Source of the DNA: CG2-30-58-95 sp964618215
GTDB taxonomy: Bacteria; Chloroflexota; Anaerolineae; Anaerolineales; Villigracilaceae
DNA length: 64,000 bases
Direction of reading: 5' to 3'
Assembly: GCA_964618215.1 (NCBI GenBank)
Contig: CAZTZE010000020.1
Location: 1-64,000 of the forward strand
Under the pieces are notes generated by a model. The model saw only the letters and a list, made by a program, of their open reading frames with translations. It was not told the DNA's origin and did not search any database. Shown here in pieces: positions 1 through 7,535 of this stretch. The first letter of the stretch is position 1; every line of letters begins with the position of its first letter. A program made the translations under genes and the position numbers.

Positions 1-51
1 TGAAGCCAAAGGGCGTTGCGATGGAATTTTCTCGAAGTAGAACTTAAAATT

Positions 52-76
52 CTTTGCGGCTTTGCGCCTTTGCGTT
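52..76. repeat. short word repeat (ctttgcg)
   Basis: The 7-mer ctttgcg occurs three times almost back to back. It lies in the gene-free left edge of the window (1-138), where I see no coding sequence. It belongs to the class of locus-specific word repeats seen in many other gaps here. Confidence 0.5.
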
Positions 77-138
77 GAAAAAAGGGTTTTTGCCGAAGGC
101 CTACTCGGCAGTAGACTCATAAATGGATGTTTGTTATG

Positions 139-168
139 AAAATGGCGCATCCGAAGATGCGCCATTTT
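139..168 (-). terminator. terminator after secF
   Basis: A perfect 13-bp inverted repeat with a 4-nt loop lies 14 nt beyond the secF stop. Read on the minus strand the loop is TTCG closed by C-G, the very stable UUCG tetraloop, and the 3' arm ends in four T. This looks like an intrinsic terminator of secDF. Confidence 0.75.
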
Positions 169-182
169 AGCATAACTTGGGG

Positions 183-1112
183 CTATATACTGGCAGGTTT
201 GCGGTGGAACCAGGTTTGCCATTCGCGATTTTCCCAGACGACCAGGATGGGCGAGGCGATGAATATCGAAGAATATGTACCGCTCAACAGACCGACAAGC
301 AATACGACCGCGAATTCGCGCAGCGTGACGCCGCCAAACAACGCCAGCGCCAGGAGCAGGAATTCAACGGTCATCAACTGCGTGTTGATGGATCGTTGCA
401 GTGTCTGCACAATGGAGTGGTTGACCATTTTCTCGAATTCAAGGCGGCGGAGAACACTGGAGTTTTCGCGGATGCGGTCAAAAACCACGATCTTATCCTG
501 CACCGAGAAGCCGATCACGGTCAGCAGCGCGGTCAGGAAGAGAGCGTCTATTTCCCAGCCGAAGAGCAGCGAACCGATCGCCACCAGGCTAAAGACAATG
601 GCAACATCGTGCAGCATGGCGATGATGGCGCAGAGGCCCAAGCGGAAGGCATGCTCCACGCGGCGGAAAGCCAAGGTGATGTAAATCAGGATGGCCAGCG
701 CGGCAATACCGACGGCGATGGCGGCGCGGGAAGTCACCTGCTTGCCAATGGACGGGCCGACGCTGTCGAAGCGCAGGAGAGTTACTTCACCCCCGAACTG
801 ATCCCTCATCGCGGTGATGACCTGATCACGAGTAGGTTCGTCCATGAATGCGGAGCGAATCAAGATGGAGCCGCTCTCGGTTGTCTGTACTTGGGCATCT
901 CTGGATGCGAAGTTTTCGTAAAGTGCAATCATCTCCGCTGGTTGGGGGGTTAAACCTTCGTTAAACTGGACCTCGAGCAGGCTGCCACCGGTAAAGTCAA
1001 TCGAAAGCGGAAGGTTTTTTTGTGCGCTCATCACACCCAGAATGATCAAACCAGGGATGATAATCAGCAGTGAGAAAGCAAAGAATGTGTAGCGTTTATT
1101 GAGGATATTCAT
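183..1112 (-). CDS. secF: protein translocase subunit SecF
   Basis: SecF, 309 aa, the second membrane subunit of the SecDF complex that uses proton motive force to help pull exported proteins across the membrane. Visible are an N-terminal membrane helix, the periplasmic motif FTGGSLLEV, and C-terminal helices carrying the family signature GFSVQDKIVVFDRIREN. The Met at 1112 is chosen over the upstream one at 1139 because agagga sits just before it and because the upstream start would overlap secD. The gene begins 11 nt after the secD stop, so the ribosome-binding site overlaps that stop and the two are probably translationally coupled. Confidence 0.95.
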   Translation of the reverse strand: MNILNKRYTFFAFSLLIIIPGLIILGVMSAQKNLPLSIDFTGGSLLEVQFNEGLTPQPAEMIALYENFASRDAQVQTTESGSILIRSAFMDEPTRDQVITAMRDQFGGEVTLLRFDSVGPSIGKQVTSRAAIAVGIAALAILIYITLAFRRVEHAFRLGLCAIIAMLHDVAIVFSLVAIGSLLFGWEIDALFLTALLTVIGFSVQDKIVVFDRIRENSSVLRRLEFEKMVNHSIVQTLQRSINTQLMTVEFLLLALALFGGVTLREFAVVLLVGLLSGTYSSIFIASPILVVWENREWQTWFHRKPASI

Positions 1113-1123
1113 ATCGGTTTCCT

Positions 1124-2545
1124 CTAGAGGCCAAACCAACGGGCATAATTCTTGGGTTTAAACCACTCCAAGACCAGCGCCAGCAGGGTGCGGGTGACAA
1201 AGATGGCAGAAAACAAACTGACGATGACGCCGATCGCCAGGGTCAGCGAGAAGCCTTTGACGATGGTCGCGCCGAATGTGCTGCCAAACCAGAACAGGAT
1301 GACCGAGGTGATGATGGCGGCAATGTTCGAGTCGCGAATTGACGGCCAGGCGCGTTTCCAGCCTTGTTCGACAGCCTGTGCCAGGGTCCGGCCGCCTCGC
1401 AGTTCTTCCTTCAAACGTTCGAAAATAAGTATGTTGGCATCCAACGCCGCGCCAGTGGAAAGCATAAAACCGGCAATGCCCGGAAGGGTCAATGTGAAGT
1501 GGAAGTACTTGAATATGGCAAATGCAATCGCAGCATAAAAAAGGATGGAAATATCGGCAACGATGCCGGGCAGGCGGTAATAAAGGGCCATGAACAGGAT
1601 AACGATAATCATGCCGGCCACGCCTGCGATCAGGCTTTTTTGCAGGGAATCTTCGCCCAAGGTTGGGCCAATGATGCGCGTCTCGACGATTTTCAGCGGG
1701 ACGGGCAGCGAGCCGTAGCGCAATTGGATTGCCAGTCCGTTAGCCTCTTCCGCCGTGAATTTACCGGTAATACGGCCAGAACCTTCGGTGATGGGGGTTT
1801 CTATTCTGGGCGCGGAGATGACTTCTTTATCCAGTACTATCCCAAGGAATTGACCCCTGTGAGTAGTCGAATAATCGGCAAAGATCTGTCGGCCTTTATC
1901 GGTAAGTGTAAATCTTATTTCATAATTACCGAATTCATCCAGGCCAACTTCAACGGTTTTCAGATCGCTGCCGGTCATGACGGTCGAATAGATCTGCGCG
2001 GGGGGCGTCTCAGGCTGGGTGCCTGCTTCAGGCGTCGTGGCAGGCGCGGCTGTTGCCTGCGGGGTGGTAGTCGGCGTGGAAGTACCTTCAGCGCCTGCAA
2101 GACCAAAATCGGTTTCGATGACGGCGCCGGCTAGAAGAGGGGTATTGCCCATATCCACGAATTCCAATAAGCCGGTTCTTTGCAGAATTTCCAGTACAGC
2201 CTCCGAATCTTCCAGCCCGGGAAATTCGCCCACAATGCGGCGGTCGCCAGCAACCTGAATGACGTTTTCGCTCACCCCCAGCGCATTGGTCCGGTTTTCG
2301 ATAATCGTCCGGGCAACTGAAAGCGCATCCGCGTCAATGGCCGCATTGGCCGGAAGATCGGCTTCCAACAACACTTGCAGACCGCCTTGCAGGTCAAGAC
2401 CCAAGCGCGGGGTGACACTGCGATTCATGACAAGTTCGCCATTGATTGGATTAGTGACTTTGAGTGTATTGCTCGCGTCAATCCAAATGGCCAAAGCAGA
2501 AATTAATATTATGATAATCAATCGGGCATATTGATTTCGAAACAT
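1124..2545 (-). CDS. secD: protein translocase subunit SecD
   Basis: SecD, 473 aa, partner of SecF in the Sec export machinery. The order of parts is an N-terminal membrane helix, the motif GLDLQGGLQVLLE (about residue 50), a large periplasmic region, and a C-terminal membrane bundle with ALDANILIFERLKEE. About residues 155-190 form a Thr/Ala/Pro-rich linker inside the periplasmic domain, which looks like a flexible lineage-specific insert. secD and secF are one transcription unit ending at the strong hairpin at 139-168. Confidence 0.95.
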   Translation of the reverse strand: MFRNQYARLIIIILISALAIWIDASNTLKVTNPINGELVMNRSVTPRLGLDLQGGLQVLLEADLPANAAIDADALSVARTIIENRTNALGVSENVIQVAGDRRIVGEFPGLEDSEAVLEILQRTGLLEFVDMGNTPLLAGAVIETDFGLAGAEGTSTPTTTPQATAAPATTPEAGTQPETPPAQIYSTVMTGSDLKTVEVGLDEFGNYEIRFTLTDKGRQIFADYSTTHRGQFLGIVLDKEVISAPRIETPITEGSGRITGKFTAEEANGLAIQLRYGSLPVPLKIVETRIIGPTLGEDSLQKSLIAGVAGMIIVILFMALYYRLPGIVADISILFYAAIAFAIFKYFHFTLTLPGIAGFMLSTGAALDANILIFERLKEELRGGRTLAQAVEQGWKRAWPSIRDSNIAAIITSVILFWFGSTFGATIVKGFSLTLAIGVIVSLFSAIFVTRTLLALVLEWFKPKNYARWFGL

Positions 2546-2572
2546 ACGTCACAGTCTCCGTTCATAAAAATA

Positions 2573-2587
2573 CCAGCCAACGGCTGG
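2573..2587 (-). terminator. small hairpin, likely terminator of the 3718-2643 operon
   Basis: A 6-bp stem (ccagcc/ggctgg) with a 3-nt loop is followed on the minus strand by tatttttat. It sits downstream of the P-loop NTPase gene and upstream of secD. If the TATAAT at 2596-2601 is the secD promoter, the hairpin would instead be at the extreme 5' end of the secD message. Confidence 0.45.
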
Positions 2588-2595
2588 CAGCGCCG

Positions 2596-2601
2596 ATTAT
2601 A
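2596..2601 (-). promoter_or_regulatory. candidate -10 box for secDF
   Basis: A perfect TATAAT lies on the minus strand about 50 nt upstream of secD. No convincing -35 box stands 16-18 nt further upstream. Confidence 0.4.
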
Positions 2602-2642
2602 CTCCCATTGAAATGGGGTGGGTAGGGCAGGATTGTTCGTGG

Positions 2643-3008
2643 TCAAGCGCGCGTTTTCGTTTCAGCGAGAAAATCCATTACTTGTTGCCGGACTTCCTCA
2701 ATATTCAAATCGTCGGTATTCAAATAGAAATCGGCATTTTGTCGGGCGTGACTCAACCGCCGCTGCTGTTCCTCCCAATCGGCTTCAATCCAATTTAGAT
2801 TCCGCCTTTTGCAGGTGAGCGGATATGAGGCGTCGAGGAAGATCAAAATATCCGGGTTTGACAACCGTTGCCACATATCCTTTACATAGGAGTGTTCCTG
2901 GGCAATGTGGCGTGCATTGCAGCCGCGCCTCTTCAACTCCGCGATCAACGTGGATTTCCCCGAGCCGCAGGGCCCAACCACGCCAATAAGAATTCCCGTG
3001 TCTGGCAT
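2643..3008 (-). CDS. small P-loop NTPase / kinase-like protein
   Basis: A 121-aa protein with a Walker A motif GPCGSGKST (about residues 12-20) right after the first strand, then LIFLDASYPLTCKRR, resembling the LID/NMP-kinase fold of small nucleotide or adenylate kinases. The substrate cannot be told from the sequence. Its start codon overlaps the stop of the upstream phosphatase gene by one base (TGATG), so the two are translationally coupled and probably work together. Its length is short for a classical kinase, so a regulatory or partial kinase role is possible. Confidence 0.7.
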   Translation of the reverse strand: MPDTGILIGVVGPCGSGKSTLIAELKRRGCNARHIAQEHSYVKDMWQRLSNPDILIFLDASYPLTCKRRNLNWIEADWEEQQRRLSHARQNADFYLNTDDLNIEEVRQQVMDFLAETKTRA

Positions 3009-3718
3009 CAGTCCACATTGATCGGCAAACGGACTGTCATGCGGCGCACGTCATCGCCCCGGCGTTTCATCACTTTAAGCACCACCACACTGATATCGTC
3101 TGAGGGCCGGCCATCGTCGAGATTGACAGCCTCGCCAAGCAGCGCGTCAGCAATCCCTTGCGGGGATGGATCCTGATCTTCCAGCATGGCCTGCAGTGAA
3201 GTGCATACGTCCATTGGCTGGCCGCGACGCTCGACGGCGTGGGTCAGCCCATCCGTAAACAGAACGATAGTCAGCCCGATCTCAATCGCTACTTCGCTGA
3301 TAACCGGCCGGACGCTAAGTGAGACGCCGATTGGCTCCGCTTCAGAGCCGAGACAATCTATCTGCTCGCCGCGGGAGATGAACATCGGCGCCGGATTGTT
3401 GCGGGTGATGACGACGGTATTGGTCTGCAGATCCACCGAGACGATGTTCAAGGTGGAGATGACTTTACCCTTTTTATCGGTGTAGAGTGAATCCGAAGCC
3501 GCGCGCGCGGCTGCCCCATCGCGCACGCCTTCGGCCAGCAGCCCAATGACCTTCCGCACGACCAGCATCGAAACAGCCTTGGCGCCCTGCCCCGAAGTCT
3601 GCCCATCCGCCAGGACGACCGAGAGACCGCCATTGGGACGCTCGATGACTTCGAGCGTATCGCCGCTCTCTGAAACGGCATATTTATTGACTTTGGCAAC
3701 TGCTATTTGTACTTCCAT
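3008..3718 (-). CDS. SpoIIE-family PP2C protein phosphatase
   Basis: A 236-aa stand-alone PP2C phosphatase of the SpoIIE/RsbU/RsbX type. Metal-binding motifs are visible as VLADGQTSG (near residue 36), LFTDGLTHAV (mid-protein) and DDISVVVLKV near the C terminus. There is no sensor domain, so it resembles RsbX-like phosphatases that reset partner-switching modules. It is the first gene of a two-gene operon with the P-loop NTPase. Its substrate may be an anti-sigma antagonist such as the one at 61621-61956, which is an inference only. Confidence 0.85.
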   Translation of the reverse strand: MEVQIAVAKVNKYAVSESGDTLEVIERPNGGLSVVLADGQTSGQGAKAVSMLVVRKVIGLLAEGVRDGAAARAASDSLYTDKKGKVISTLNIVSVDLQTNTVVITRNNPAPMFISRGEQIDCLGSEAEPIGVSLSVRPVISEVAIEIGLTIVLFTDGLTHAVERRGQPMDVCTSLQAMLEDQDPSPQGIADALLGEAVNLDDGRPSDDISVVVLKVMKRRGDDVRRMTVRLPINVD

Positions 3719-3804
3719 AGCTCCATTTTACATCAAAACCCCGCCCTGAACGGAGGGACTGAGCGAAGATTCTTGGCCTCTTCCAGTCCTTTTTGCGCCG
3801 TTTA

Positions 3805-3858
3805 TGCGCAGCACCTACTCGGCGCACAGCGCCTTCTCGGTGCGCAGCGCCTACTCGG
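3805..3858. repeat. three tandem 18-mers
   Basis: Three adjacent 18-bp copies close to tgcgcagcacctactcgg occupy this gap between the phosphatase and the methyltransferase. Two inverted copies lie at 4589-4624, on the other side of the methyltransferase, and another copy is at 45576-45593. Confidence 0.85.
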
Positions 3859-3922
3859 TCAAAACCAATTGACGTTTATCTCCGTTCATCTCCGGTTGAT
3901 TTTGGATTTTCATAACACTTTC

Positions 3923-4573
3923 TTAGGTTGAATTTTTCCTTGCCAGGATAAACAATAACAAACTGGATCGGAGCTGTACTGTTTCTTTCTGGACCTCAAA
4001 CCCGGCGCGCCCGAACAGGCCTTTTAGTTCCAGGTTGAGTTCTCCTGGCTTGCCCGGCGCCTCGCCTGTGATGCGGAACAACCAGGCTGCCAGCCGCTCG
4101 AGGGGGCGCTTGCCGGTAATCCAGGCGATCGGCAAAATGACCAGTCTCCCGCCCGGGATGAGCACCCGCTGGATTTCTTGAAGCGTGTGTGGGTCAAAGA
4201 TGTATTCGCTGGGGAAGGTGATCGCTACGCTCTGGAAAGTATTTTTTGCAAATGGCAAAGTCTGGGCCAGGCCGCGGGTGAGATTGGGATGGAATCTGTT
4301 CCGCTCTAATCGCCAAAAGGCCTGGCGTCCCATTTGCCGGCTCTCGTCCAGACCGTAAGCCTGAAAGCCGTGCTTGTGGAGGGCGAGTTGCAAGTGTCCT
4401 GGCCCGTGGCCGAGTTCCAAAACACGTTGCCCGGCGATGTATGGGAGGATAGAACACACCCATGCCTTCCACTGGCCGAGTGAAACCAGCGCTGCGACCA
4501 GGTCATAGCTCCAGGCAAATTTGTGGTAGAGCAGGTTGAAGAAAATTCTAAGGATACGCCAGATCATTTGCAT
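3923..4573 (-). CDS. class I SAM-dependent methyltransferase
   Basis: A methyltransferase of about 216 aa. The SAM-binding motif I VLELGHGPGHL follows an N-terminal amphipathic or hydrophobic segment (IWRILRIFFNLLYHKFAWSY), and motif PGGRLVILP is near residue 140, as in the UbiE/type-11 group. The substrate is unknown. The open frame extends upstream to 4630, but those 19 codons are simply the translated 18-mer repeat, so I start at 4573; 4567 is equally possible and neither has a clear ribosome-binding site. The gene is bracketed by inverted 18-mer arrays, which hints at insertion as a unit. Confidence 0.75.
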   Translation of the reverse strand: MQMIWRILRIFFNLLYHKFAWSYDLVAALVSLGQWKAWVCSILPYIAGQRVLELGHGPGHLQLALHKHGFQAYGLDESRQMGRQAFWRLERNRFHPNLTRGLAQTLPFAKNTFQSVAITFPSEYIFDPHTLQEIQRVLIPGGRLVILPIAWITGKRPLERLAAWLFRITGEAPGKPGELNLELKGLFGRAGFEVQKETVQLRSSLLLFILARKNST

Positions 4574-4588
4574 CTGAATTCTTGCCGA

Positions 4589-4624
4589 CTGAGTAGGTGC
4601 TGCGCACCGAGTAGGCGCTGCGCG
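4589..4624. repeat. two 18-mers, inverted relative to 3805-3858
   Basis: Two adjacent 18-bp copies, the reverse complement of the array at 3805-3858 (consensus ccgagtaggcgctgcgca on this strand). Confidence 0.85.
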
Positions 4625-4633
4625 AAACAAAAG

Positions 4634-4665
4634 AAGGGTTTGACCGCGCTATTGGTCAAACCCTT
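4634..4665 (-). terminator. terminator of the ytxH operon
   Basis: A perfect 12-bp stem (aagggtttgacc and its complement) with an 8-nt loop, followed on the minus strand by cttttgttt, 19 nt after the ytxH-like stop codon. Confidence 0.85.
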
Positions 4666-4684
4666 GTAACTCTATTTACCGGTT

Positions 4685-5005
4685 CTATGAACCTGTTTCT
4701 ACCGTACCCCGCTTGCGGGAGACAGCCTTCTTGGTCGCCTGGACGACCTCCTCGCCGCGTGTTCTTACCTCTTTGGCAAGTTTCTCGTAGCTCGCACGCG
4801 CGTCAGCCGCGGCCGCCTCGGCTCGCGCCAGGGCCTCTTCAGCCGTTTGCGAGGCTTTATCTCGCAGCTCGATGCTTTTCTCTTTGAGCAGCGTGCGTGT
4901 CTCTTCACCGGTTTGCGGGGCGAATAATAAAGCCACCACCGCGCCGGTCAAGCCGCCGACGACAAATCCGATCAGGAATGCTCCAAAATCATCTCGATCA
5001 GTCAT
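4685..5005 (-). CDS. YtxH-like membrane-anchored protein
   Basis: A 106-aa protein with one N-terminal glycine-rich membrane segment (FGAFLIGFVVGGLTGAVVAL) followed by FAPQTGEETR, the signature of the YtxH family. The remainder is an Ala/Glu/Lys-rich helix likely to form a coiled coil on the cytoplasmic face. Family members are linked to general stress, but the molecular role is unknown. It is preceded by aggagag and follows the 5042-5485 gene by 36 nt in one operon. Confidence 0.8.
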   Translation of the reverse strand: MTDRDDFGAFLIGFVVGGLTGAVVALLFAPQTGEETRTLLKEKSIELRDKASQTAEEALARAEAAAADARASYEKLAKEVRTRGEEVVQATKKAVSRKRGTVETGS

Positions 5006-5041
5006 TTTATTTCTCTCCTTTCATAAATCAGGACGGTTGGG

Positions 5042-5485
5042 TTATTTCCCTTGGATGCCGAATAGGTCAAAGAAACGCCGTAATCCAGCCAGATAGCTGT
5101 TCAGTTTGATGACCGGCTGCACAAGATTCTCACTCAGGAAGGTCGTTGTGCCGCGCAGCGTATTCACCGTCTCGTTGGTTGCGTCCAGGATGGGTTTGAC
5201 CTCGTTCTGCAGCAGGTTGATCAGGCTGGCAACCTGGATGACCAGGATGACCAGCGCCGCGCCGATGACCAATGACTCGAAGGCCATGAAGATAATGAAG
5301 ATGTCGCGAATTGTAGCGGTCGTTGTGGTGTCCTGCAGCAGCCAGACGACAGCCAGTACGATCAATGCCAGGAAAACCAACCCCCCCAGGACGATCCACA
5401 GGATCATCCAGCGCTGGCGGCGCTGGGCAACTGCTGAAGCAGCGACTTCTTCTTGGGTAACCGTTTCTGGATTGTATTCGGCCAT
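5042..5485 (-). CDS. two-helix membrane protein of unknown function
   Basis: A 147-aa protein with two predicted membrane helices (WIVLGGLVFLALIVLAVVWL, about residues 30-49, and FESLVIGAALVILVIQVASL, about 70-90), then an amphipathic C-terminal helix (NEVKPILDATNETVNTL) of the kind seen in DUF948-type proteins. It is co-transcribed with the YtxH-like gene, so the pair may form a membrane-associated complex. The putative -10 box is only 7 nt from the ATG, and there is no ribosome-binding site, so the transcript may be leaderless. Confidence 0.7.
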   Translation of the reverse strand: MAEYNPETVTQEEVAASAVAQRRQRWMILWIVLGGLVFLALIVLAVVWLLQDTTTTATIRDIFIIFMAFESLVIGAALVILVIQVASLINLLQNEVKPILDATNETVNTLRGTTTFLSENLVQPVIKLNSYLAGLRRFFDLFGIQGK

Positions 5486-5492
5486 TTGAAAT

Positions 5493-5501
5493 ATTATAGC
5501 A
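5493..5501 (-). promoter_or_regulatory. extended -10 promoter, possibly leaderless
   Basis: On the minus strand TGCTATAAT, an extended -10 element, ends 7 nt before the ATG at 5485. Transcription should start at or next to the A of the start codon. Confidence 0.55.
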
Positions 5502-5520
5502 CAATTTCCCCATTAGCCTC

Positions 5521-5549
5521 TTGACTTTTTCTGCAATATTTGCTATTCT
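5521..5549 (+). promoter_or_regulatory. promoter of the tetR gene
   Basis: TTGACT (5521-5526), a 17-nt spacer and TATTCT (5544-5549) make a good sigma-70-type promoter. The predicted start site near 5556 lies inside the palindrome at 5554-5571. Confidence 0.7.
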
Positions 5550-5553
5550 ATAT

Positions 5554-5571
5554 CTACCGACCGGTCGGTAG
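5554..5571. promoter_or_regulatory. TetR-family operator palindrome
   Basis: A perfect 18-bp palindrome (ctaccgaccggtcggtag) covers the transcription start of the tetR promoter. Its accgaccggtcggt core matches the type of site bound by TetR-family regulators of acyl-CoA metabolism. Binding would block transcription of the regulator and possibly of the downstream genes. Confidence 0.7.
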
Positions 5572-5669
5572 GTTGGTATAATATTATTCGGCATCATTTG
5601 AGCGATTCGCGCAATTCGTAGATCGGATTGCCAATCCGACTTACTTCGGTTGCGGCTGGAGGCCGCATC

Positions 5670-6236
5670 ATGAATAGAGATCATATATTAGAAGCTGCGG
5701 CGCAGATATTTCGTCAAAAGGGTTTTCATCTTGCCTCCATGCAGGATATTGCCGAGGCGGTAAATCTCCAAAAAGCCAGCCTGTATCACCACGTTTCGAG
5801 CAAGCAGGAAATCCTATTGGCTCTGCTCGATCAGGCCCTCGACTTGCTTACCGAGCGCCTGTTGCTGGTAATACAACAAGACCTGCCGGCTGACGAAAAA
5901 TTGCGTGCGGCTGTTCGTTGTTACCTGGAAGCTCTCGCCGAGCATAGCGACCTGGCTTCGGTCATGATTCTCGAATATCGTTCGCTGGACCCGGAAAACC
6001 TTGCCCGGCACGTTCCCCGCCGCGACCACTTTGAGCGCTTGTGGCGGGACTTGGTCAAGGAAGGGACTAACTCGGGCAAATTTTGCACAACTGACGCGAC
6101 AATGGCTGCGCGCACATTGCTGGGAGTGATGAATTGGACGATTACCTGGTACCGTCCAACCGGTCCGCTGACCATGCAACAGATCGCCGATCAAATCGCC
6201 TCACTGTTCCTAAATGGCTTGCTCTGCCGGCCTTGA
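5670..6236 (+). CDS. TetR/AcrR-family transcriptional regulator
   Basis: A 188-aa regulator with an N-terminal helix-turn-helix (AAAQIFRQKGFHLASMQDIA, then LQKASLYHHVSSKQEIL) and a C-terminal ligand-binding domain as in TetR_C proteins. The ATG at 5670 is chosen because ggagg lies 7 nt before it; an open frame reaches back to 5628. It lies 120 nt ahead of, and in the same direction as, the beta-oxidation genes, which suggests a fatty-acid or acyl-CoA responsive repressor like FadR of Bacillus. Its own promoter carries a matching palindrome, so autoregulation is likely. Confidence 0.85.
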   Translation: MNRDHILEAAAQIFRQKGFHLASMQDIAEAVNLQKASLYHHVSSKQEILLALLDQALDLLTERLLLVIQQDLPADEKLRAAVRCYLEALAEHSDLASVMILEYRSLDPENLARHVPRRDHFERLWRDLVKEGTNSGKFCTTDATMAARTLLGVMNWTITWYRPTGPLTMQQIADQIASLFLNGLLCRP

Positions 6237-6356
6237 AAACCTCTGAGAATGGTTTTTTCGTTCCCGGCAACCTCAAAAGAGACCCACCCGAAGCGATAAG
6301 CTATCGCCGGATATCAACCGATACCCAATCGGAAGCGTTCCCAAAGGAGAAAGCCT

Positions 6357-7454
6357 ATGTACTCGTTTGAACCGTCTGATGAACAAAAAATGTTGATAGA
6401 TGCCGTGATGCGCTACGCCAAAAGCGATCTGCGTCCGGCAGCGCACGACGCGGAGGAAAACAAAGAACTCCCGTTGAAATTGATCAACAAAGGCTGGGAA
6501 CTGGGCGTGCTGCAAGCCTCCATTCCCGAAGCCTACGGCGGATTTGGCGAGCGTTCCGCCGTGACCGGCGTGTTGGCCGCCGAGGAAATGGCCTTCGGCG
6601 ACCTGGCCGGTTCGCTGGCGGTCATGTTGCCGGGCCTGTTCACCATGCCCATCCTGCTCGCCGGCACGGAGGAGCAGAAGAAGGTGTGGATCCCGCCGGT
6701 CATCGAGGCCGAATGGAAGCCGTACTCAGCCGCCATGATCGAGTACGCTTTCGACTTCGACCCGTATGCCCTCAAGACAACGGCCAAGGCCAGCGGCGGG
6801 GATTACCTCCTCAACGGCGAGAAAGCTTTTGTCCCGTACGCGGCGACAGCCGAAGCGCTGATCATCTACGCCAACCTGGAGGGCAAGACGCAGGGCTTCA
6901 TCGTCTCGAAGGGCGCGGCCGGATTGACAATTGGCGAAGAGCGCGAAAAACTGATGAGCCTGAACGCGCTGCCGTTGTACCGCGTCAAACTGGAGAACGT
7001 CAAAGTACCGGCAGCCAATCGCCTCGGCAGCGAGGCGGGACATGAGATCGAGCCGATCCTGGCTGCCGGACGCGTGGCCCTGGCTGCGCTGGCGGTCGGC
7101 GTGGCGAGGGCAGCCTTTGAATATTCGCGTGATTACGCCAAAGAACGCGAGGCCTTCGGCGTCAAGATCGCCCAGAAGCAGGCCATCGCCTTCATGTTGG
7201 CCGAGATGGCGACTGAGATCGAGGCCATCCGCGTGCTGAACTGGGAGGCAGCCTGGATGCTGGATAGCGGCAAAGAGGACGCCTTCAAGCAGGCCTATCT
7301 GGCCTATACCGGCGCAGTGGACATGGCGATGATAGTAACCGACCGCGCCGTACAGATTTTGGGCGGCCATGGCTACATCCGCGAACATCCGGTTGAGATG
7401 TGGATGCGCAACGGGCGCGGCTTTGCCATGTTCACGGGATTGGCGGTGGTGTAA
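6357..7454 (+). CDS. acyl-CoA dehydrogenase family protein lacking the catalytic Glu
   Basis: A 365-aa acyl-CoA dehydrogenase fold protein: N-terminal helical domain, middle beta domain and C-terminal helical domain with EREAFG and QILGGHGYIREHP. By hand alignment, the position of the usual catalytic Glu near the C terminus (YEGT motif) reads FTGL, putting Thr360 there, and the alternative Glu position of isovaleryl-type enzymes is Gly. The protein ends five residues later, so it is C-terminally short. It is probably the non-catalytic subunit of a heteromeric dehydrogenase with the next gene. A good aggag precedes the ATG. It begins the fad gene run. Confidence 0.85.
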   Translation: MYSFEPSDEQKMLIDAVMRYAKSDLRPAAHDAEENKELPLKLINKGWELGVLQASIPEAYGGFGERSAVTGVLAAEEMAFGDLAGSLAVMLPGLFTMPILLAGTEEQKKVWIPPVIEAEWKPYSAAMIEYAFDFDPYALKTTAKASGGDYLLNGEKAFVPYAATAEALIIYANLEGKTQGFIVSKGAAGLTIGEEREKLMSLNALPLYRVKLENVKVPAANRLGSEAGHEIEPILAAGRVALAALAVGVARAAFEYSRDYAKEREAFGVKIAQKQAIAFMLAEMATEIEAIRVLNWEAAWMLDSGKEDAFKQAYLAYTGAVDMAMIVTDRAVQILGGHGYIREHPVEMWMRNGRGFAMFTGLAVV

Positions 7455-7520
7455 ACAAGTAAACAAGGATTTGTGTACGTGTCTACTTGTCTGCTTGTTT
7501 ACTCCTTTACTTCTCTACTC
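7455..7520. repeat. word-repeat spacer with inverted arms
   Basis: The gap has agtaaacaag (7458-7467) and its exact complement cttgtttact (7494-7503), embedded in repeated cttgt/tttact/tctact words. The frame of the next gene is open across it and would add 21 low-complexity residues, which I do not accept as coding. Confidence 0.65.
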
Positions 7521-7535
7521 CGAAGGAAAAAAAAC

